DNA of 64,000 nucleotides from Porphyromonas macacae DSM 20710 = JCM 13914 (GCF_000379945.1 NZ_KB904136.1:1-64000); one strand, 5' to 3'; shown: positions 1 through 9,225, numbered from the stretch's first letter. Program-made: numbers and translations. Notes: generated from the sequence alone by a model not told the origin.

Positions 1-1
1 A

Positions 2-190
2 GAGCAGGTCAAGATGGACTTCGCCTTTCTAGCTATGGCCTTTAATCTGAAGAAACTATGTGCTAAGGTTGCTCGAAAGGCGAAAAACACTCCCAAAAGA
101 CCTATATCAACCCTCAATCTCGGCCTCATGCGCTTCCACCTCCTCGAAAAACACAAAAATATCCCTCAAAGGCTAAAACCGGTGGCTTAA
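2..190 (+). CDS. IS1182-like transposase, C-terminal end (cut by window start)
   Basis: An open frame enters from the window edge and gives 62 codons before the stop. The visible residues, including FLAMAFNLKKLC followed by a basic tail, resemble the extreme C-terminus of DDE transposases of the IS1182 type. The catalytic residues would lie upstream of the window, so it cannot be judged whether the gene is intact. The hairpin at 211-254, whose right arm reads like an IS terminal repeat, follows closely and fits the right end of the element. Family assignment is from motif resemblance only. Confidence 0.6.
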   Translation, partial: EQVKMDFAFLAMAFNLKKLCAKVARKAKNTPKRPISTLNLGLMRFHLLEKHKNIPQRLKPVA

Positions 191-210
191 CCAACCACAA
201 ACCAAAACTA

Positions 211-254
211 AAAGGAGCTGCGCCAAAATTCATTTTGACACAGCCCCTTTTTTG
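211..254. repeat. IS-end-like hairpin, copy 1 (probable right end of the IS and terminator)
   Basis: The two arms (ggagctgcgccaaaat and attttgacacagcccc) are imperfect inverted repeats followed by a T-rich run. The same hairpin recurs near 47600-47638 and 51021-51066. The right arm resembles the terminal inverted repeat of Bacteroidetes IS elements, so position 247 may be the IS boundary. It can also act as the transposase terminator. Confidence 0.6.
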
Positions 255-289
255 TTTTTGATGTCTTTAGATAGATATTTTTCAAATAG

Positions 290-321
290 TTTGTAGAAAA
301 TAAAAAAACATCATATCTTTG
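290..321 (+). promoter_or_regulatory. Bacteroidetes-type promoter of tRNA-Asp
   Basis: TTTG at 290-293 and TATCTTTG at 314-321 match the Bacteroidetes -33 (TTTG) and -7 (TAnnTTTG) boxes with a 20-nt spacer. The -7 box lies about 35 nt upstream of the mature tRNA-Asp. Confidence 0.7.
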
Positions 322-355
322 CCAAGCAAAATAAGAGAGATCTCTTTTAAGCAAC

Positions 356-432
356 GGTGTGGTAGTTCAGCTGGTTAGAATACCTGCCTGTCACGCAGGG
401 GGTCGCGGGTTCGAGTCCCGTCCATACCGCCA
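356..432 (+). tRNA. tRNA-Asp (GTC)
   Basis: A full cloverleaf can be drawn. The acceptor stem ggtgtgg (356-362) pairs with ccatacc (422-428) with one G-U pair. The anticodon loop carries GTC inside cctgcctgtcacgcagg. The T-arm is gcgggttcgagtcccgt. Discriminator G is followed by an encoded CCA at 430-432. Confidence 0.97.
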
Positions 433-434
433 AG

Positions 435-475
435 AAGGTGTAAATCGAGTAGAGTGCGATTTACACCTTTTTTGT
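435..475 (+). terminator. Rho-independent terminator after tRNA-Asp
   Basis: A long stem (aaggtgtaaatcg pairing with cgatttacacctt) is followed by a T-run, immediately after the tRNA. Confidence 0.85.
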
Positions 476-656
476 TTTGTATGTGATTCTTTTCTGCAAA
501 GAGGCCGGGTATGATTCGTGAAAAACGGTATTCCTCTTCTTAACTGTTTTATTGTTTGAAACACTCCGATCAGCTTCAGGATATTTTCAGAATTTGTACT
601 TATTTTTATACAATTGTTTCGTAATGAGCATTGCTTTTTACGCAAATAGAAAGTTT

Positions 657-1334
657 ATGAAAGTTTTGATAGTCGAAGATGAACCTTCTCTGAGGGATGT
701 TCTTGTTTCTTTTCTCAAGAAAGAGCAGTACGTTGTTGAGTGTGCCGATACTTATCATGGTGCAATGGCTAAGGTTATGGAATATGGCTATGACTGCATC
801 CTGCTCGATATCATGTTGCCGGATGGAGATGGGCTGACACTGCTGAGAAAACTTCGAGATATTCGTAAAGACGGAAACGTTATAATCATCTCGGCTAAAG
901 ATTCCGTAGACGATAAGATTGCAGGGCTCGATTTGGGAGCCGATGACTATTTGTCCAAGCCGTTCCACCTTGCAGAACTCAATGCCCGTATTCGTAATGT
1001 CATCCGCAGGAAAGATCTTAAAGGCGATAATGATATAACGGCCGGTAATGTGCGTATCGATACCGCAAATTTTGACGTGTATGTTGCCGACCATAAACTC
1101 GATTTAAGCCGGAAGGAATACGATATTCTTCGATACTTTATGACACGTCCGAATCATTTGATAGATAAGATTCGCCTTGCCGAGGCCGTATGGGGCGATC
1201 ATATCGATCAGGCAGATAATTTCGATTTTATTTATGCACAGATAAAGAATCTTCGTCGAAAAATGAATGATGCACAGGCCGATATTGAAATCAAGGCGGT
1301 TTATGGATTAGGATACAGATTGATTATTAAATGA
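657..1334 (+). CDS. Two-component response regulator, OmpR/PhoB family
   Basis: A 225-residue regulator with an N-terminal receiver domain (about residues 1-118) and a C-terminal winged-helix DNA-binding domain (about 125-225). The acidic pocket E7-D8, phospho-acceptor D51 in LLDIMLP and conserved K101 in LSKPF are present. The DNA-binding part ends in the usual VYGLGYRL. The frame is open from 552, but the start at 657 is chosen because MKVLIVEDE is the canonical receiver N-terminus and the 35 upstream codons look non-coding. The stop overlaps the kinase start by four bases (ATGA), so the pair is translationally coupled. The next two genes encode exported PepSY-like proteins and are plausible but unproven targets. 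Confidence 0.93.
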   Translation: MKVLIVEDEPSLRDVLVSFLKKEQYVVECADTYHGAMAKVMEYGYDCILLDIMLPDGDGLTLLRKLRDIRKDGNVIIISAKDSVDDKIAGLDLGADDYLSKPFHLAELNARIRNVIRRKDLKGDNDITAGNVRIDTANFDVYVADHKLDLSRKEYDILRYFMTRPNHLIDKIRLAEAVWGDHIDQADNFDFIYAQIKNLRRKMNDAQADIEIKAVYGLGYRLIIK

Positions 1335-2623
1335 AGTTACTGCATCGTATATCTTTACAGCTTTCATGGGTCCTTCTGATTTGCTTTGCGGGGTGGGGCA
1401 CCCTGTTTTATTATATCATCGTGGATGAAATCAATGATGAGACCGATGATGCTCTTGAAGAGTATGCCGACTTTATCATCGTTCGTGCGCTTACGGGAGA
1501 GAAACTTCCGGAGAATGAAAATGGAACGAATAACAGCTATCATCTCATCGAAGTCTCTGAGGAGTATGCAGTCGGAAATCCCTCTACGCTTTTTATGGAT
1601 GAGATGGTCTATTTGCAGTCTAAAAAAGAGACCGAGCCGGCACGTACTTTTCGTACAATTTTTAAGAATCAGGAAGGGCGATATTTTCAACTTTCCGTGA
1701 TGATTCCTACTTTCGAGAAAGAAGATCTTAAGGAAACAATCCTGTACTGGCTTATTTTTCTGTATATACTTTTATTGTTGACAATCATATTGGTCAATTC
1801 GTTTGTACAGCGTTACAGCCTTAGACCGCTCCACGATATGGTAAGTTGGATAGAAAACCTTACCTTATCCAAAGATACCCTTCCCCTAAAAAGAGATTAT
1901 GGCACTTATGAGTTCAAAATACTGTCCGAGGCTCTTTGGCAAAGTTTTCGCCGGAATGCCGAAATCTATGAGCAACAAAGTCTTTTTATCGGTCACGCCT
2001 CTCATGAACTTCAAACGCCTATTGCTATAGCTCAAAATCGTCTGGAGTTGCTGATGGATGATGCCGGCTTTAGCGAGGAACAGCTCACACAGCTTCTTAA
2101 GGCAAAACAGTCCATTGAAAATCTTTCAAAACTTAACAGGACACTATTGCTTCTTACAAGGATAGAGAATGCCCAGTTTGCTCAAACTTCACGAATTGAT
2201 ATCAATGACCTTTTAGCTTCTATTTTAGTCGATTTTGGCGAAGCGTACGAATATCTTCAAATTTCGTGTAATATCGAGCATAATTCGGCGCTTATTCTTA
2301 ATATGAATGAAACTCTGGCCACGGTACTTTTCAGTAATCTGATCAAAAATGCCTATACTCATAATTTCCCCCGGGGTCGGATATACTTGTCCGTAGACAA
2401 CGACAGGATATCCATATCTAATACCGGAGCGGCTTGTGCTCTTAATTCCGATTACATATTCCGGCGTTTCTATCAGGGTTCTCATCGCGAGGGATCTACC
2501 GGTCTCGGGCTGTCCTTGGTGGAATCTATTTGCAAAAATTACAGGATGAATGTTTCTTATTCTTATGTAAACGATCTGCATCGTTTTCAAATATCTTTTC
2601 CTGTAGAAATGATCGTTAAGTAA
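1331..2623 (+). CDS. Sensor histidine kinase, membrane-bound
   Basis: A 430-residue kinase partner of the preceding regulator. A transmembrane helix near residues 11-31, a periplasmic segment of about 100 residues and a second helix near 137-157 give a classic membrane topology. A HisKA domain follows, with phospho-acceptor H225 in the GHASHELQTP box. The HATPase_c domain shows the N box (NLIKNAYTHN) and a G box (STGLGLSLVE). The periplasmic domain is not recognised. The signal may be envelope-related, because secreted PepSY-like proteins lie immediately downstream. Confidence 0.93.
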   Translation: MKLLHRISLQLSWVLLICFAGWGTLFYYIIVDEINDETDDALEEYADFIIVRALTGEKLPENENGTNNSYHLIEVSEEYAVGNPSTLFMDEMVYLQSKKETEPARTFRTIFKNQEGRYFQLSVMIPTFEKEDLKETILYWLIFLYILLLLTIILVNSFVQRYSLRPLHDMVSWIENLTLSKDTLPLKRDYGTYEFKILSEALWQSFRRNAEIYEQQSLFIGHASHELQTPIAIAQNRLELLMDDAGFSEEQLTQLLKAKQSIENLSKLNRTLLLLTRIENAQFAQTSRIDINDLLASILVDFGEAYEYLQISCNIEHNSALILNMNETLATVLFSNLIKNAYTHNFPRGRIYLSVDNDRISISNTGAACALNSDYIFRRFYQGSHREGSTGLGLSLVESICKNYRMNVSYSYVNDLHRFQISFPVEMIVK

Positions 2624-2926
2624 ATCTCTTCTTTTAGAAATTACAGTTTTTCATATTTTTTTCAGTTTTGGTCTGCATCTTTGTGATACAGTCAATCGGA
2701 AAAATTGAAATAATATGAAAGGATTTTTTTGAAAAGACATCTCCCTGTTTTTGATTTTAAGGCACACTGTGAGCCTTACCCTGTCCCATCAGCTCTTTGA
2801 GTTCGTATCTTTTCTGAAGAACCTCAACAAAGGCAGAATCCAATCGTAGATGAAGTTTGATGCGAACTCAAATATTTATGATAAACTAAATGGAAAACGA
2901 TTATTAATTTTTAACAGTTAGAAACT
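2624..2926. other. Intergenic region without a supported feature
   Basis: 303 bases between the kinase and the PepSY-like lipoprotein gene. It is AT-rich. I see no open frame, strong terminator or consensus TAnnTTTG box. It probably holds the promoter and leader of the lipoprotein gene. Confidence 0.5.
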
Positions 2927-4183
2927 ATGAAGACAAAATCGATATTATTAATTCTCTTATCGGGGATTCTTTGGATTATCGGCTTTAGTGCGTGTACCAA
3001 CCGGGAGGATCATCAGCCCGTAGACACTTTTGAGCTCCCTGTCAATGCGCAGGCATTTATTCGTACCCACTTCGATGGAATACAGGTGGTCTATGCCAGG
3101 AAAGATATTGAAACTCCTTCCGAATCTTATGAAGTGATGTTGAATAACGGTATCAAAGTTGATTTTGACCATAATGGTCATTGGGAAGAAATCGACGGTG
3201 AAGGAAAAGAGGTTCCTCAGTCCGTTGTACCCGCTAAGATAGCAACCTTTGTAAAGGCTAACCATCCCAATGCCTTTATTGTGAAAATTTCTCGTGATCG
3301 TTCGGATTACGAAGTAAAACTTTCAAACGGTATCGAGATTAAGTTCGATGCCCGGACTTTTGAAGTTATCAGCTATGACAGAGATGATGATGACGATGAA
3401 CGTCCGATTGATATAAGCCAACTTCCTTCTGCTGCGCGCAAGTTTATCCGCACATATTTCAATGAAGCCGATGTTGTTTCTGTGAAAGAAGACAATGATG
3501 ATCATAAGAAGTCTTATGAGGTGCGCATGCGTAACGGTTTCAAACTCGAGTTCGACCGGAATGGCGAGTGGAAAGAGGTTGACGGCGGTCGCCTTGCTGT
3601 TCCCAAAGGTATTGTACCGGCTAAGATCGAAAAGTTTGTGTCGAAGAAGCATCCGAATACTTCAATTGTTCAGATTTCACGCAACCGTTATCATTATGAG
3701 GTAGAACTGGCAAACGGCATTGAAATCAAGTTCGATGCCAAAACCTTTGAAGTTATCGGATATGATATGGATGATGACGGAGATTTTGATGATGACTTCG
3801 ATCAAGATGATACTCACATCGATTTGAGCAAACTACCTTCGACTGCCCGTAAATTTATCCGTACATACTTTAATGAGGCAGATGTCGTTTCGGTAGAAGT
3901 AGATAACGATAAAGGTAAAAAGTCTTACGAAGTACGTATGCGTAACGGTTTTGAACTCGAATTCGACCAAAATGGCGAGTGGAAAGAAGTTGACGGCGGT
4001 CGCCTTGCTATTCCCAAAGGTATTGTGCCGGCTAAGATCGAACAGTTTGTGTCGAAGAAACATCCGAATATTTCAATTGTGCAAATTTCACGCAACCGTC
4101 GCCACTATGAAGTAGAATTGGCAAACGGTATTGAAATCAAGTTCGATGCTAAAACTTTCAAATTTATAGGATACGATAGATAA
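2927..4183 (+). CDS. PepSY-like (BLIP-like) lipoprotein with tandem repeats
   Basis: A 418-residue exported protein. The signal peptide ends in a lipobox, FSAC with Cys23, so it is probably a membrane-anchored lipoprotein. The rest consists of three copies of a ~130-residue PepSY-like module. Each has a SYEVxxxNGxxxxFDxNGxW half and a YEVxLxNGIEIKFDA half, separated by Asp-rich linkers. Repeats 2 and 3 are nearly identical at the DNA level (period 411 bp, for example around 3561 and 3972), which implies recent intragenic duplication. Small PepSY-like proteins of Bacteroidetes are often encoded next to two-component systems, as here. Ligand and function are unknown. Metal or cell-wall interaction is a guess from the acidic linkers. 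Confidence 0.8.
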   Translation: MKTKSILLILLSGILWIIGFSACTNREDHQPVDTFELPVNAQAFIRTHFDGIQVVYARKDIETPSESYEVMLNNGIKVDFDHNGHWEEIDGEGKEVPQSVVPAKIATFVKANHPNAFIVKISRDRSDYEVKLSNGIEIKFDARTFEVISYDRDDDDDERPIDISQLPSAARKFIRTYFNEADVVSVKEDNDDHKKSYEVRMRNGFKLEFDRNGEWKEVDGGRLAVPKGIVPAKIEKFVSKKHPNTSIVQISRNRYHYEVELANGIEIKFDAKTFEVIGYDMDDDGDFDDDFDQDDTHIDLSKLPSTARKFIRTYFNEADVVSVEVDNDKGKKSYEVRMRNGFELEFDQNGEWKEVDGGRLAIPKGIVPAKIEQFVSKKHPNISIVQISRNRRHYEVELANGIEIKFDAKTFKFIGYDR

Positions 4184-4199
4184 AACGAATGCTGTAATA

Positions 4200-4664
4200 A
4201 TGAGACTCAAACTGTTTCTGATCTTTGCTCTTTTCTTTAGCCGCTCGCTCTTTTCTTCAGGAGAGACTGTTTATGCGAAAGACAATACACTTCGTCCTCT
4301 GCAGTTAAATGAACTGCCTCGTATTGTACGGGATTTCATCCATTCTTATTTTGCTGAAAAAGATATTTCTTTTATCAAATCCGAAGGAACAATGATTTTC
4401 AAGAAGTATGCAGTTTATTTTGTGGATGGTTCCAAGGTCGAGTTTACAAGGAATGGAAAATGGGAAAAAGTCGATTGTATTAAAAATGCTGTTCCTTTGG
4501 GGATCGTTCCTTCGCAAATTATAGCTTATATGGAGCGTCACTATCCTCACAGCAGTATTGTAGAAATCTATCGTGACCGTCGAGGATATGAGGTGGAACT
4601 GAATAATGATGTGGAAATCAAGTTCGATTCCAGATTCAATATCAAGGAGTATGACGATGATTGA
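4200..4664 (+). CDS. Secreted PepSY-like protein, single module
   Basis: A 154-residue protein with a cleavable signal peptide (hydrophobic residues about 5-19) and no lipobox cysteine. It has one PepSY-like module of the same design as the upstream lipoprotein: a YAVYFVDGSKVEFTRNGKWEK half, then a YEVELNNDVEIKFD half. It begins 16 bases after the upstream stop and is almost certainly co-transcribed. It is probably a soluble periplasmic paralogue. Function is unknown. Confidence 0.8.
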   Translation: MRLKLFLIFALFFSRSLFSSGETVYAKDNTLRPLQLNELPRIVRDFIHSYFAEKDISFIKSEGTMIFKKYAVYFVDGSKVEFTRNGKWEKVDCIKNAVPLGIVPSQIIAYMERHYPHSSIVEIYRDRRGYEVELNNDVEIKFDSRFNIKEYDDD

Positions 4665-4818
4665 GCAAAAAGCGGAAATAGAAGAGGTCTATGACAGTAA
4701 ATCGAAACTTGCTATAAATTAATTTAGAGTAGATTCTTGCTGTAAAGAATTGAAAAGTCTCGGTATTGGGTAAAAATCAATACCGGGACTTTCGTTTTTA
4801 TTTAGTTTGACGTGGTGA

Positions 4819-4944
4819 CGTGTACTGAAAAAAAGTCTGCCTGATGGTTGAAAATTCTTCAGGCAAAGAAAAAAAATCCAAGTTAACTTCGTTGAAAATC
4901 CATTGCGCTAAGAATTTTCAACCATCAGGCAAGAGAATTTCAGT
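4819..4944. repeat. Palindromic dispersed repeat, copy 1 (MITE-like)
   Basis: The core at 4838-4931 begins tgcctgatggttgaaaa and ends with its reverse complement. Outer flanks (tgtactgaaa on the left, tttcagt on the right) extend the inverted repeat. Reverse-complemented, the 94-bp core differs from the copy at 53105-53198 at only three positions. A rearranged copy lies at 37097-37212. There is no coding potential. Confidence 0.85.
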
Positions 4945-5056
4945 CTTTCCCATGGCAGAAAAATAATCACAGGTGATCGCGTTCGTTTTTTTTTCGGTAA
5001 GATTGCTTTACGCTGTCCATTCTTGAATTTCTAATCCTCTTACATTCTTAAATCGT

Positions 5057-5064
5057 TATATTTG
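5057..5064 (+). promoter_or_regulatory. -7 box upstream of dnaN
   Basis: TATATTTG matches the Bacteroidetes -7 consensus TAnnTTTG and lies 33 bases before the dnaN start. No clear -33 TTTG is seen at the expected spacing. Confidence 0.5.
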
Positions 5065-5096
5065 TACATTAGAATAAAATATAAATCATCAGCATT

Positions 5097-6239
5097 ATGA
5101 AATTTACCGTACCGAGCAATGAACTTATGCAGCACTTGCAGGCTTGTGCACGTGCTATTTCGCCCAAAAGTACAACGGCTATGCCGGTTTTGGGTAGTAT
5201 CTTTTTCTCTATCGAAGGAAATGTGCTTACCTTGACGGCTGCGGATATTGCCAACCGCGTTACAACCTCTCTCGAAGTGAATAACCATGGGGAAAACGGT
5301 GCTTTCCTCGTTGCAGAGCGAATGATACTGGATCCTATCAAGGAGTTGGCAGATCAGCCAATCGAGGTGTCGGTGAACAGCGAATCTCATGATGCTTTGA
5401 TTACTTATAATAACGGACAGTACAGCTTTGTCGTAGACAGTGCCGACGTTTACCCCGCTGCTCCTGTTCTGGAGGGTAATATCCAGAAGGTAGAGCTGAC
5501 AGCCGAACAGTTGCTCAACGGGTTAAGTGCCACACAGAATGCTACGAGCAAGGATGAAAGACGTCCCATCATGACCGGAGTACATTTGGATATCTTTGAA
5601 GACAATATGGTCTTTGTGGCTTCTGACGGACATATTCTGATCAAATATACCGACCATAATATTAAAAGTAATATCCGAACTTCGTTTTGCCTTTCGGATC
5701 GAGCCACCGCTCTTTTGACTAAGACGCTTCTGCCGCGTGAAGACGGTAATGTGCTGCTTTCTTTTAATCATGAGTATGCGATTTTTGAACTGTCCGGTTA
5801 TACTCTTTCCGCACGCCTTTTGGAGGGACGTTACCCGAACTATAACAGCGTAATACCGGCAGATAATCCTTACGCCATCACCGTCGACCGGATTTCTTTG
5901 TTTTCAGCTATTAAGCGTGTATCGGTTTTTGCCAATCAGGCCAGCGGCCTCATTCGTCTGGAAATAAACCGCGAACAGATTAAAATATCGGCCAATGACG
6001 TGGATTTCTCCATTGCCGCCGAAGAACGCGTGCCGGCTTCCTGTTCCGTCGAAGATGTAAATATCCGTATCGGTTTCGATTCGAGTATGTTGATCACCAT
6101 GCTGCAAAACATGGATAGCGAACAGGTTACTATTTGTCTGGCCGATCAGACTCGTGCCGGTCTTATTTTGCCTACGGAAACACCCGACGGTATCGAATTG
6201 TGCGGCCTTGTTATTCCGATGAAATTGATTGGGGAATAA
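5097..6239 (+). CDS. dnaN: DNA polymerase III sliding clamp (beta subunit)
   Basis: A 380-residue protein, close to the usual ~370-375 of bacterial beta clamps, with the three-fold clamp architecture. Recognisable segments are the N-terminal MKFTVPSNELMQHLQ, the middle LLEGRYPNY loop and the C-terminal PTETPD...VIPMKL ending, near the hydrophobic pocket that binds polymerase and other clamp partners. It encircles DNA and tethers Pol III for processive replication. Its stop overlaps the start of the next exonuclease gene by one base, so two replication or repair proteins are co-translated. Confidence 0.96.
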   Translation: MKFTVPSNELMQHLQACARAISPKSTTAMPVLGSIFFSIEGNVLTLTAADIANRVTTSLEVNNHGENGAFLVAERMILDPIKELADQPIEVSVNSESHDALITYNNGQYSFVVDSADVYPAAPVLEGNIQKVELTAEQLLNGLSATQNATSKDERRPIMTGVHLDIFEDNMVFVASDGHILIKYTDHNIKSNIRTSFCLSDRATALLTKTLLPREDGNVLLSFNHEYAIFELSGYTLSARLLEGRYPNYNSVIPADNPYAITVDRISLFSAIKRVSVFANQASGLIRLEINREQIKISANDVDFSIAAEERVPASCSVEDVNIRIGFDSSMLITMLQNMDSEQVTICLADQTRAGLILPTETPDGIELCGLVIPMKLIGE

Positions 6240-7015
6240 TGAATATCAAACTGAATAAGCCTATTGTCTTCTTTGACCTCGAAACGACGGGAGTGCGTGT
6301 CGCTGAAGACCGCATCATAGAAATCAGTATCGTGAAGCTGCTACCCGATGGTTCGCGTGAAGTGAAGACCAGGCGTATAAATCCCGAATGTCACATCCCG
6401 GAAGAAACTACGGCCATTCATGGTATAACCGATGAGGATGTAAAAGATTGTCCCACATTTAAGCAGGTAGCCAAGAGCTTGTATCAGTTTATCAGAGGGT
6501 GCGATCTTGCCGGATTCAATTCAAACCGTTTCGACCTTCCCCTGTTAGTGGAAGAGTTTTTGCGTGCCGGGGTGGATGTCGATTTCAGTAGTGCCAACCA
6601 GATAGATGTTCAGACCATCTATCACAAGATGGAGCCGCGGACACTCTCAGCTGCTTATAAATATTATTGCGATAAGGAGCATGTCGAAGCTCATTCGGCA
6701 GAGGCGGATACTTTGGCCACAATGGAAATTTTCCTGGCGCAGTTGGAGCGGTATCCCGATTTGCCTCACGACATGAAACAGCTGGATGAAATATCCCGCT
6801 ATCACAATACGATCGACTTTGCCGGCTGTCTGGTACGTAACGAGCAAGGTGAACCTGTTGTAAACTTCGGAAAGTATAAAGGTAAGAGTCTGATGCAGAT
6901 CTTCGAGACGGATCCGAGTTATTACTCCTGGGTACTTAACGCACAGTTTACTCAGGATACAAAGCGTTATTTTACCAAATATTTTCTGGAATATAATCAA
7001 CGGAAGAAAGGATGA
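6239..7015 (+). CDS. DnaQ-like 3'-5' exonuclease (DEDDh)
   Basis: A 258-residue exonuclease with a complete DEDDh site: D13 and E15 in FFDLETTG, D99 in NSNRFDL, H152 and D157 in HSAEADT. The C-terminal ~45 residues (NFGKYKGKSL...YYSWVL) form a small DUF3820-like module. The reading frame is open from 6134, but the ATG at 6239 places the first motif at the normal distance from the N-terminus. That ATG overlaps the dnaN stop. It is likely a proofreading or repair exonuclease acting with the clamp. Whether it is the Pol III epsilon subunit cannot be told. Confidence 0.9.
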   Translation: MNIKLNKPIVFFDLETTGVRVAEDRIIEISIVKLLPDGSREVKTRRINPECHIPEETTAIHGITDEDVKDCPTFKQVAKSLYQFIRGCDLAGFNSNRFDLPLLVEEFLRAGVDVDFSSANQIDVQTIYHKMEPRTLSAAYKYYCDKEHVEAHSAEADTLATMEIFLAQLERYPDLPHDMKQLDEISRYHNTIDFAGCLVRNEQGEPVVNFGKYKGKSLMQIFETDPSYYSWVLNAQFTQDTKRYFTKYFLEYNQRKKG

Positions 7016-7076
7016 GAACAGTATCTCCGGGCTTCCGGCTGAATCAATAAACATTTTCCCAAAATTCATACTACAG

Positions 7077-8285
7077 ATGTCTTCATCTCTCCAAGGTAAA
7101 CATATCGTATTGGGTATTACCGGTAGTATTGCTGCTTACAAAGCTGCTGTTCTGGCACGTTTGCTCATTAAATGCGGAGCCGAAGTGCAGATCGTCATTA
7201 CTCCTGCCGGTAAAGAGTTTATTACTCCCATTACGTTATCTGCAATTACCTCCAAACCTGTTATTTCGGAGTTTTTCAGTAATCGCGACGGTACGTGGAA
7301 CAGCCATGTGGATTTGGGTTTGTGGGCCGACGCTATGCTTGTGGCTCCTGCTACGGCAGCCACCATCGGCAAAATGGCTCACGGTATTGCCGACAATATG
7401 CTTGTGACCACCTACCTCTCTGCCAGAGCACAGGTTTTTGTGGCTCCGGCCATGGATTTGGATATGTTTGCACATCCTTCCACTACCGATAATCTGGAAA
7501 TCCTGCGTAAGCGCGGCAATTTGATTATAGAGCCGGCATCGGGCGAATTGGCCAGCCATCTGGTAGGCAAAGGACGTATGGAAGAACCGGAGAAGATTGT
7601 GGCGGTTTTGGAGGCCTTTTTCAATAAAAAACAGATTCTTTCCGGGAAGCGGATACTTATCACAGCCGGACCGACGTATGAGAAAATAGATCCCGTAAGG
7701 TTTATCGGTAATTACAGCACCGGTAAAATGGGTGTTGCCATAGCCAATGAGCTTTATCGGCGCGGAGCTCAAGTCGATTTGGTACTGGGGCCGTCTGTCG
7801 AAATACCTGAAGAAGGGATTAACACGGTTCGGGTGGAGAGTGCGGAAGAAATGCTTGCAGCATGCCGGAAGGTTGTTTCCCTGTGTCATGCAGCTGTCTT
7901 TACAGCAGCAGTGGCAGACTATCGCCCCGCGGAGCGATCGGACAGTAAGATTAAGCGTGAACAGAAAGGCGATATGGAGCTCCTGCTCAAACGTAATCCT
8001 GATATTGCCGCTACTTTAGGACAGGAAAAACATGAAGGCCAGTTTTTCATGGGATTTTCACTGGAGACCGACCGCGGTTTGACGGAAGCAAAACGAAAGC
8101 TGGAGGTCAAGAATTTTGATGCTATCGTGTTGAATACCTTGCAGGATGCGGGAGCAGGCTTCGGTGGTAATACCAATAAGGTAACTCTCATCGACAGGAG
8201 TGGGCTGGAGGATAGCTTCCCGCTAAAGAGCAAGACGGAAGTGGCTGCCGATTTGGCCGATTATCTCGTTCGGAAACTTCAGTAG
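7077..8285 (+). CDS. coaBC: Bifunctional CoaBC (PPC synthetase / decarboxylase)
   Basis: A 402-residue fusion making 4'-phosphopantetheine, a coenzyme A precursor. The N-terminal flavoprotein decarboxylase half (about 1-185) has the GSIAAYKA flavin site and the APAMDLDM active-site region. The C-terminal synthetase half (about 190-402) has ITAGPTYEKIDPVRFIGNYS, the AAVADYRP motif and the KIKR lysine region. Length is typical. It starts 61 bases after the exonuclease gene and ends directly before the DUF4835 gene. The coaBC / DUF4835 / recN order is common in Bacteroidales. Confidence 0.95.
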   Translation: MSSSLQGKHIVLGITGSIAAYKAAVLARLLIKCGAEVQIVITPAGKEFITPITLSAITSKPVISEFFSNRDGTWNSHVDLGLWADAMLVAPATAATIGKMAHGIADNMLVTTYLSARAQVFVAPAMDLDMFAHPSTTDNLEILRKRGNLIIEPASGELASHLVGKGRMEEPEKIVAVLEAFFNKKQILSGKRILITAGPTYEKIDPVRFIGNYSTGKMGVAIANELYRRGAQVDLVLGPSVEIPEEGINTVRVESAEEMLAACRKVVSLCHAAVFTAAVADYRPAERSDSKIKREQKGDMELLLKRNPDIAATLGQEKHEGQFFMGFSLETDRGLTEAKRKLEVKNFDAIVLNTLQDAGAGFGGNTNKVTLIDRSGLEDSFPLKSKTEVAADLADYLVRKLQ

Positions 8286-9215
8286 ATGGTTATGTTCACA
8301 CGTTTGCCTTATTCTTTTTTATTTCTGATTGGAGCATTGTTTGTTTCATCCTCTTGTTACAAACTCCAAGCTCAAGAACTGGCGGCAACGGTAAACATCA
8401 ATACGACTAAATTAGGCAGTGCGGATGCCGAGGTTTTTTCGACGTTGCAGCGCGATCTTTCAGAGCTGCTGAACCGTACACGATGGACTCGATATATTTT
8501 TGCTCCCGAAGAGCGCATCCCGTGTCATTTCTATTTGGAGATTCAGGGACGATCCGATCAGGGAGCTTACAAAGCTCATCTGACAGTCAGCTCGCGCCGC
8601 CCGGTCTATGAGTCTTCTTATTCATCCCCCATGCTGGTTGTCAAAGACCGTCAGTTAAACTTCGATTATAAGCAATATGATCTGCTTGAGTATAATCCGG
8701 ACAGATTGAATGACAATTTAACTGCTGCCACTGCTTTTTATGCCTGTTTGATTATCGGACTCAATATGGATAGTTTCGGCTTGTTGGACGGTGAAGAGGA
8801 GTTGCAAAATCTGGTCAAGATTAAAGACCTTTCCACCGGTCATTTGAGCTGGGAGGGTTGGCGGGCGGACGAATTGAGTTCTAACCGTGGAGCTTTGACT
8901 TCATCGCTGACAGGGGAGTATGCACGTGTTTTGCGCGAGGTCTGGTATAACTATCATCGCCGGGCATTGGACCGGATGACGTTGAACCCGATTGAGGCCA
9001 GACATACAGTTATGGAAGTATTGGAAGCACTGGATCGGGTAAATACGGATAATCCGGGAAACCTGTTCGTTCGTCTTTTCGGCAACGCCAAACTTTGGGA
9101 GGTAACAGGGCTTTTGGAAAAAGCCGAAAGAGAACAGAAACTCAAGGCATACGAGATACTCAAACGTTTGTATCCTACTGATGAGAATATTTATGCCAAA
9201 CTGAAAGATTCATAA
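8286..9215 (+). CDS. DUF4835 family exported protein
   Basis: A 309-residue protein with an N-terminal signal peptide ending in a SSSCYKLQAQ-like region. The start abuts the coaBC stop with no gap; an alternative start two codons in (8292) is equally possible. The body resembles the DUF4835 family found between coaBC and recN in many Bacteroidetes. No catalytic motif is visible. Being exported, it does not obviously share a pathway with its cytoplasmic neighbours. The role is unknown. Confidence 0.8.
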   Translation: MVMFTRLPYSFLFLIGALFVSSSCYKLQAQELAATVNINTTKLGSADAEVFSTLQRDLSELLNRTRWTRYIFAPEERIPCHFYLEIQGRSDQGAYKAHLTVSSRRPVYESSYSSPMLVVKDRQLNFDYKQYDLLEYNPDRLNDNLTAATAFYACLIIGLNMDSFGLLDGEEELQNLVKIKDLSTGHLSWEGWRADELSSNRGALTSSLTGEYARVLREVWYNYHRRALDRMTLNPIEARHTVMEVLEALDRVNTDNPGNLFVRLFGNAKLWEVTGLLEKAEREQKLKAYEILKRLYPTDENIYAKLKDS

Positions 9216-9225
9216 GCAGACAGTC

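Noticed and set aside
391-645. 84-codon minus-strand frame over tRNA-Asp
   Set aside because: It is antisense to a tRNA and its terminator.
552-656. Upstream extension of the response regulator
   Set aside because: The 35 extra codons do not resemble a receiver-domain N-terminus, and MKVLIVEDE at 657 is canonical.
3300-4180. Tandem repeats as a possible CRISPR array
   Set aside because: The repeats are in-frame protein modules 411 bp apart, not short direct repeats with unique spacers. No CRISPR array or cas gene is seen in the window.
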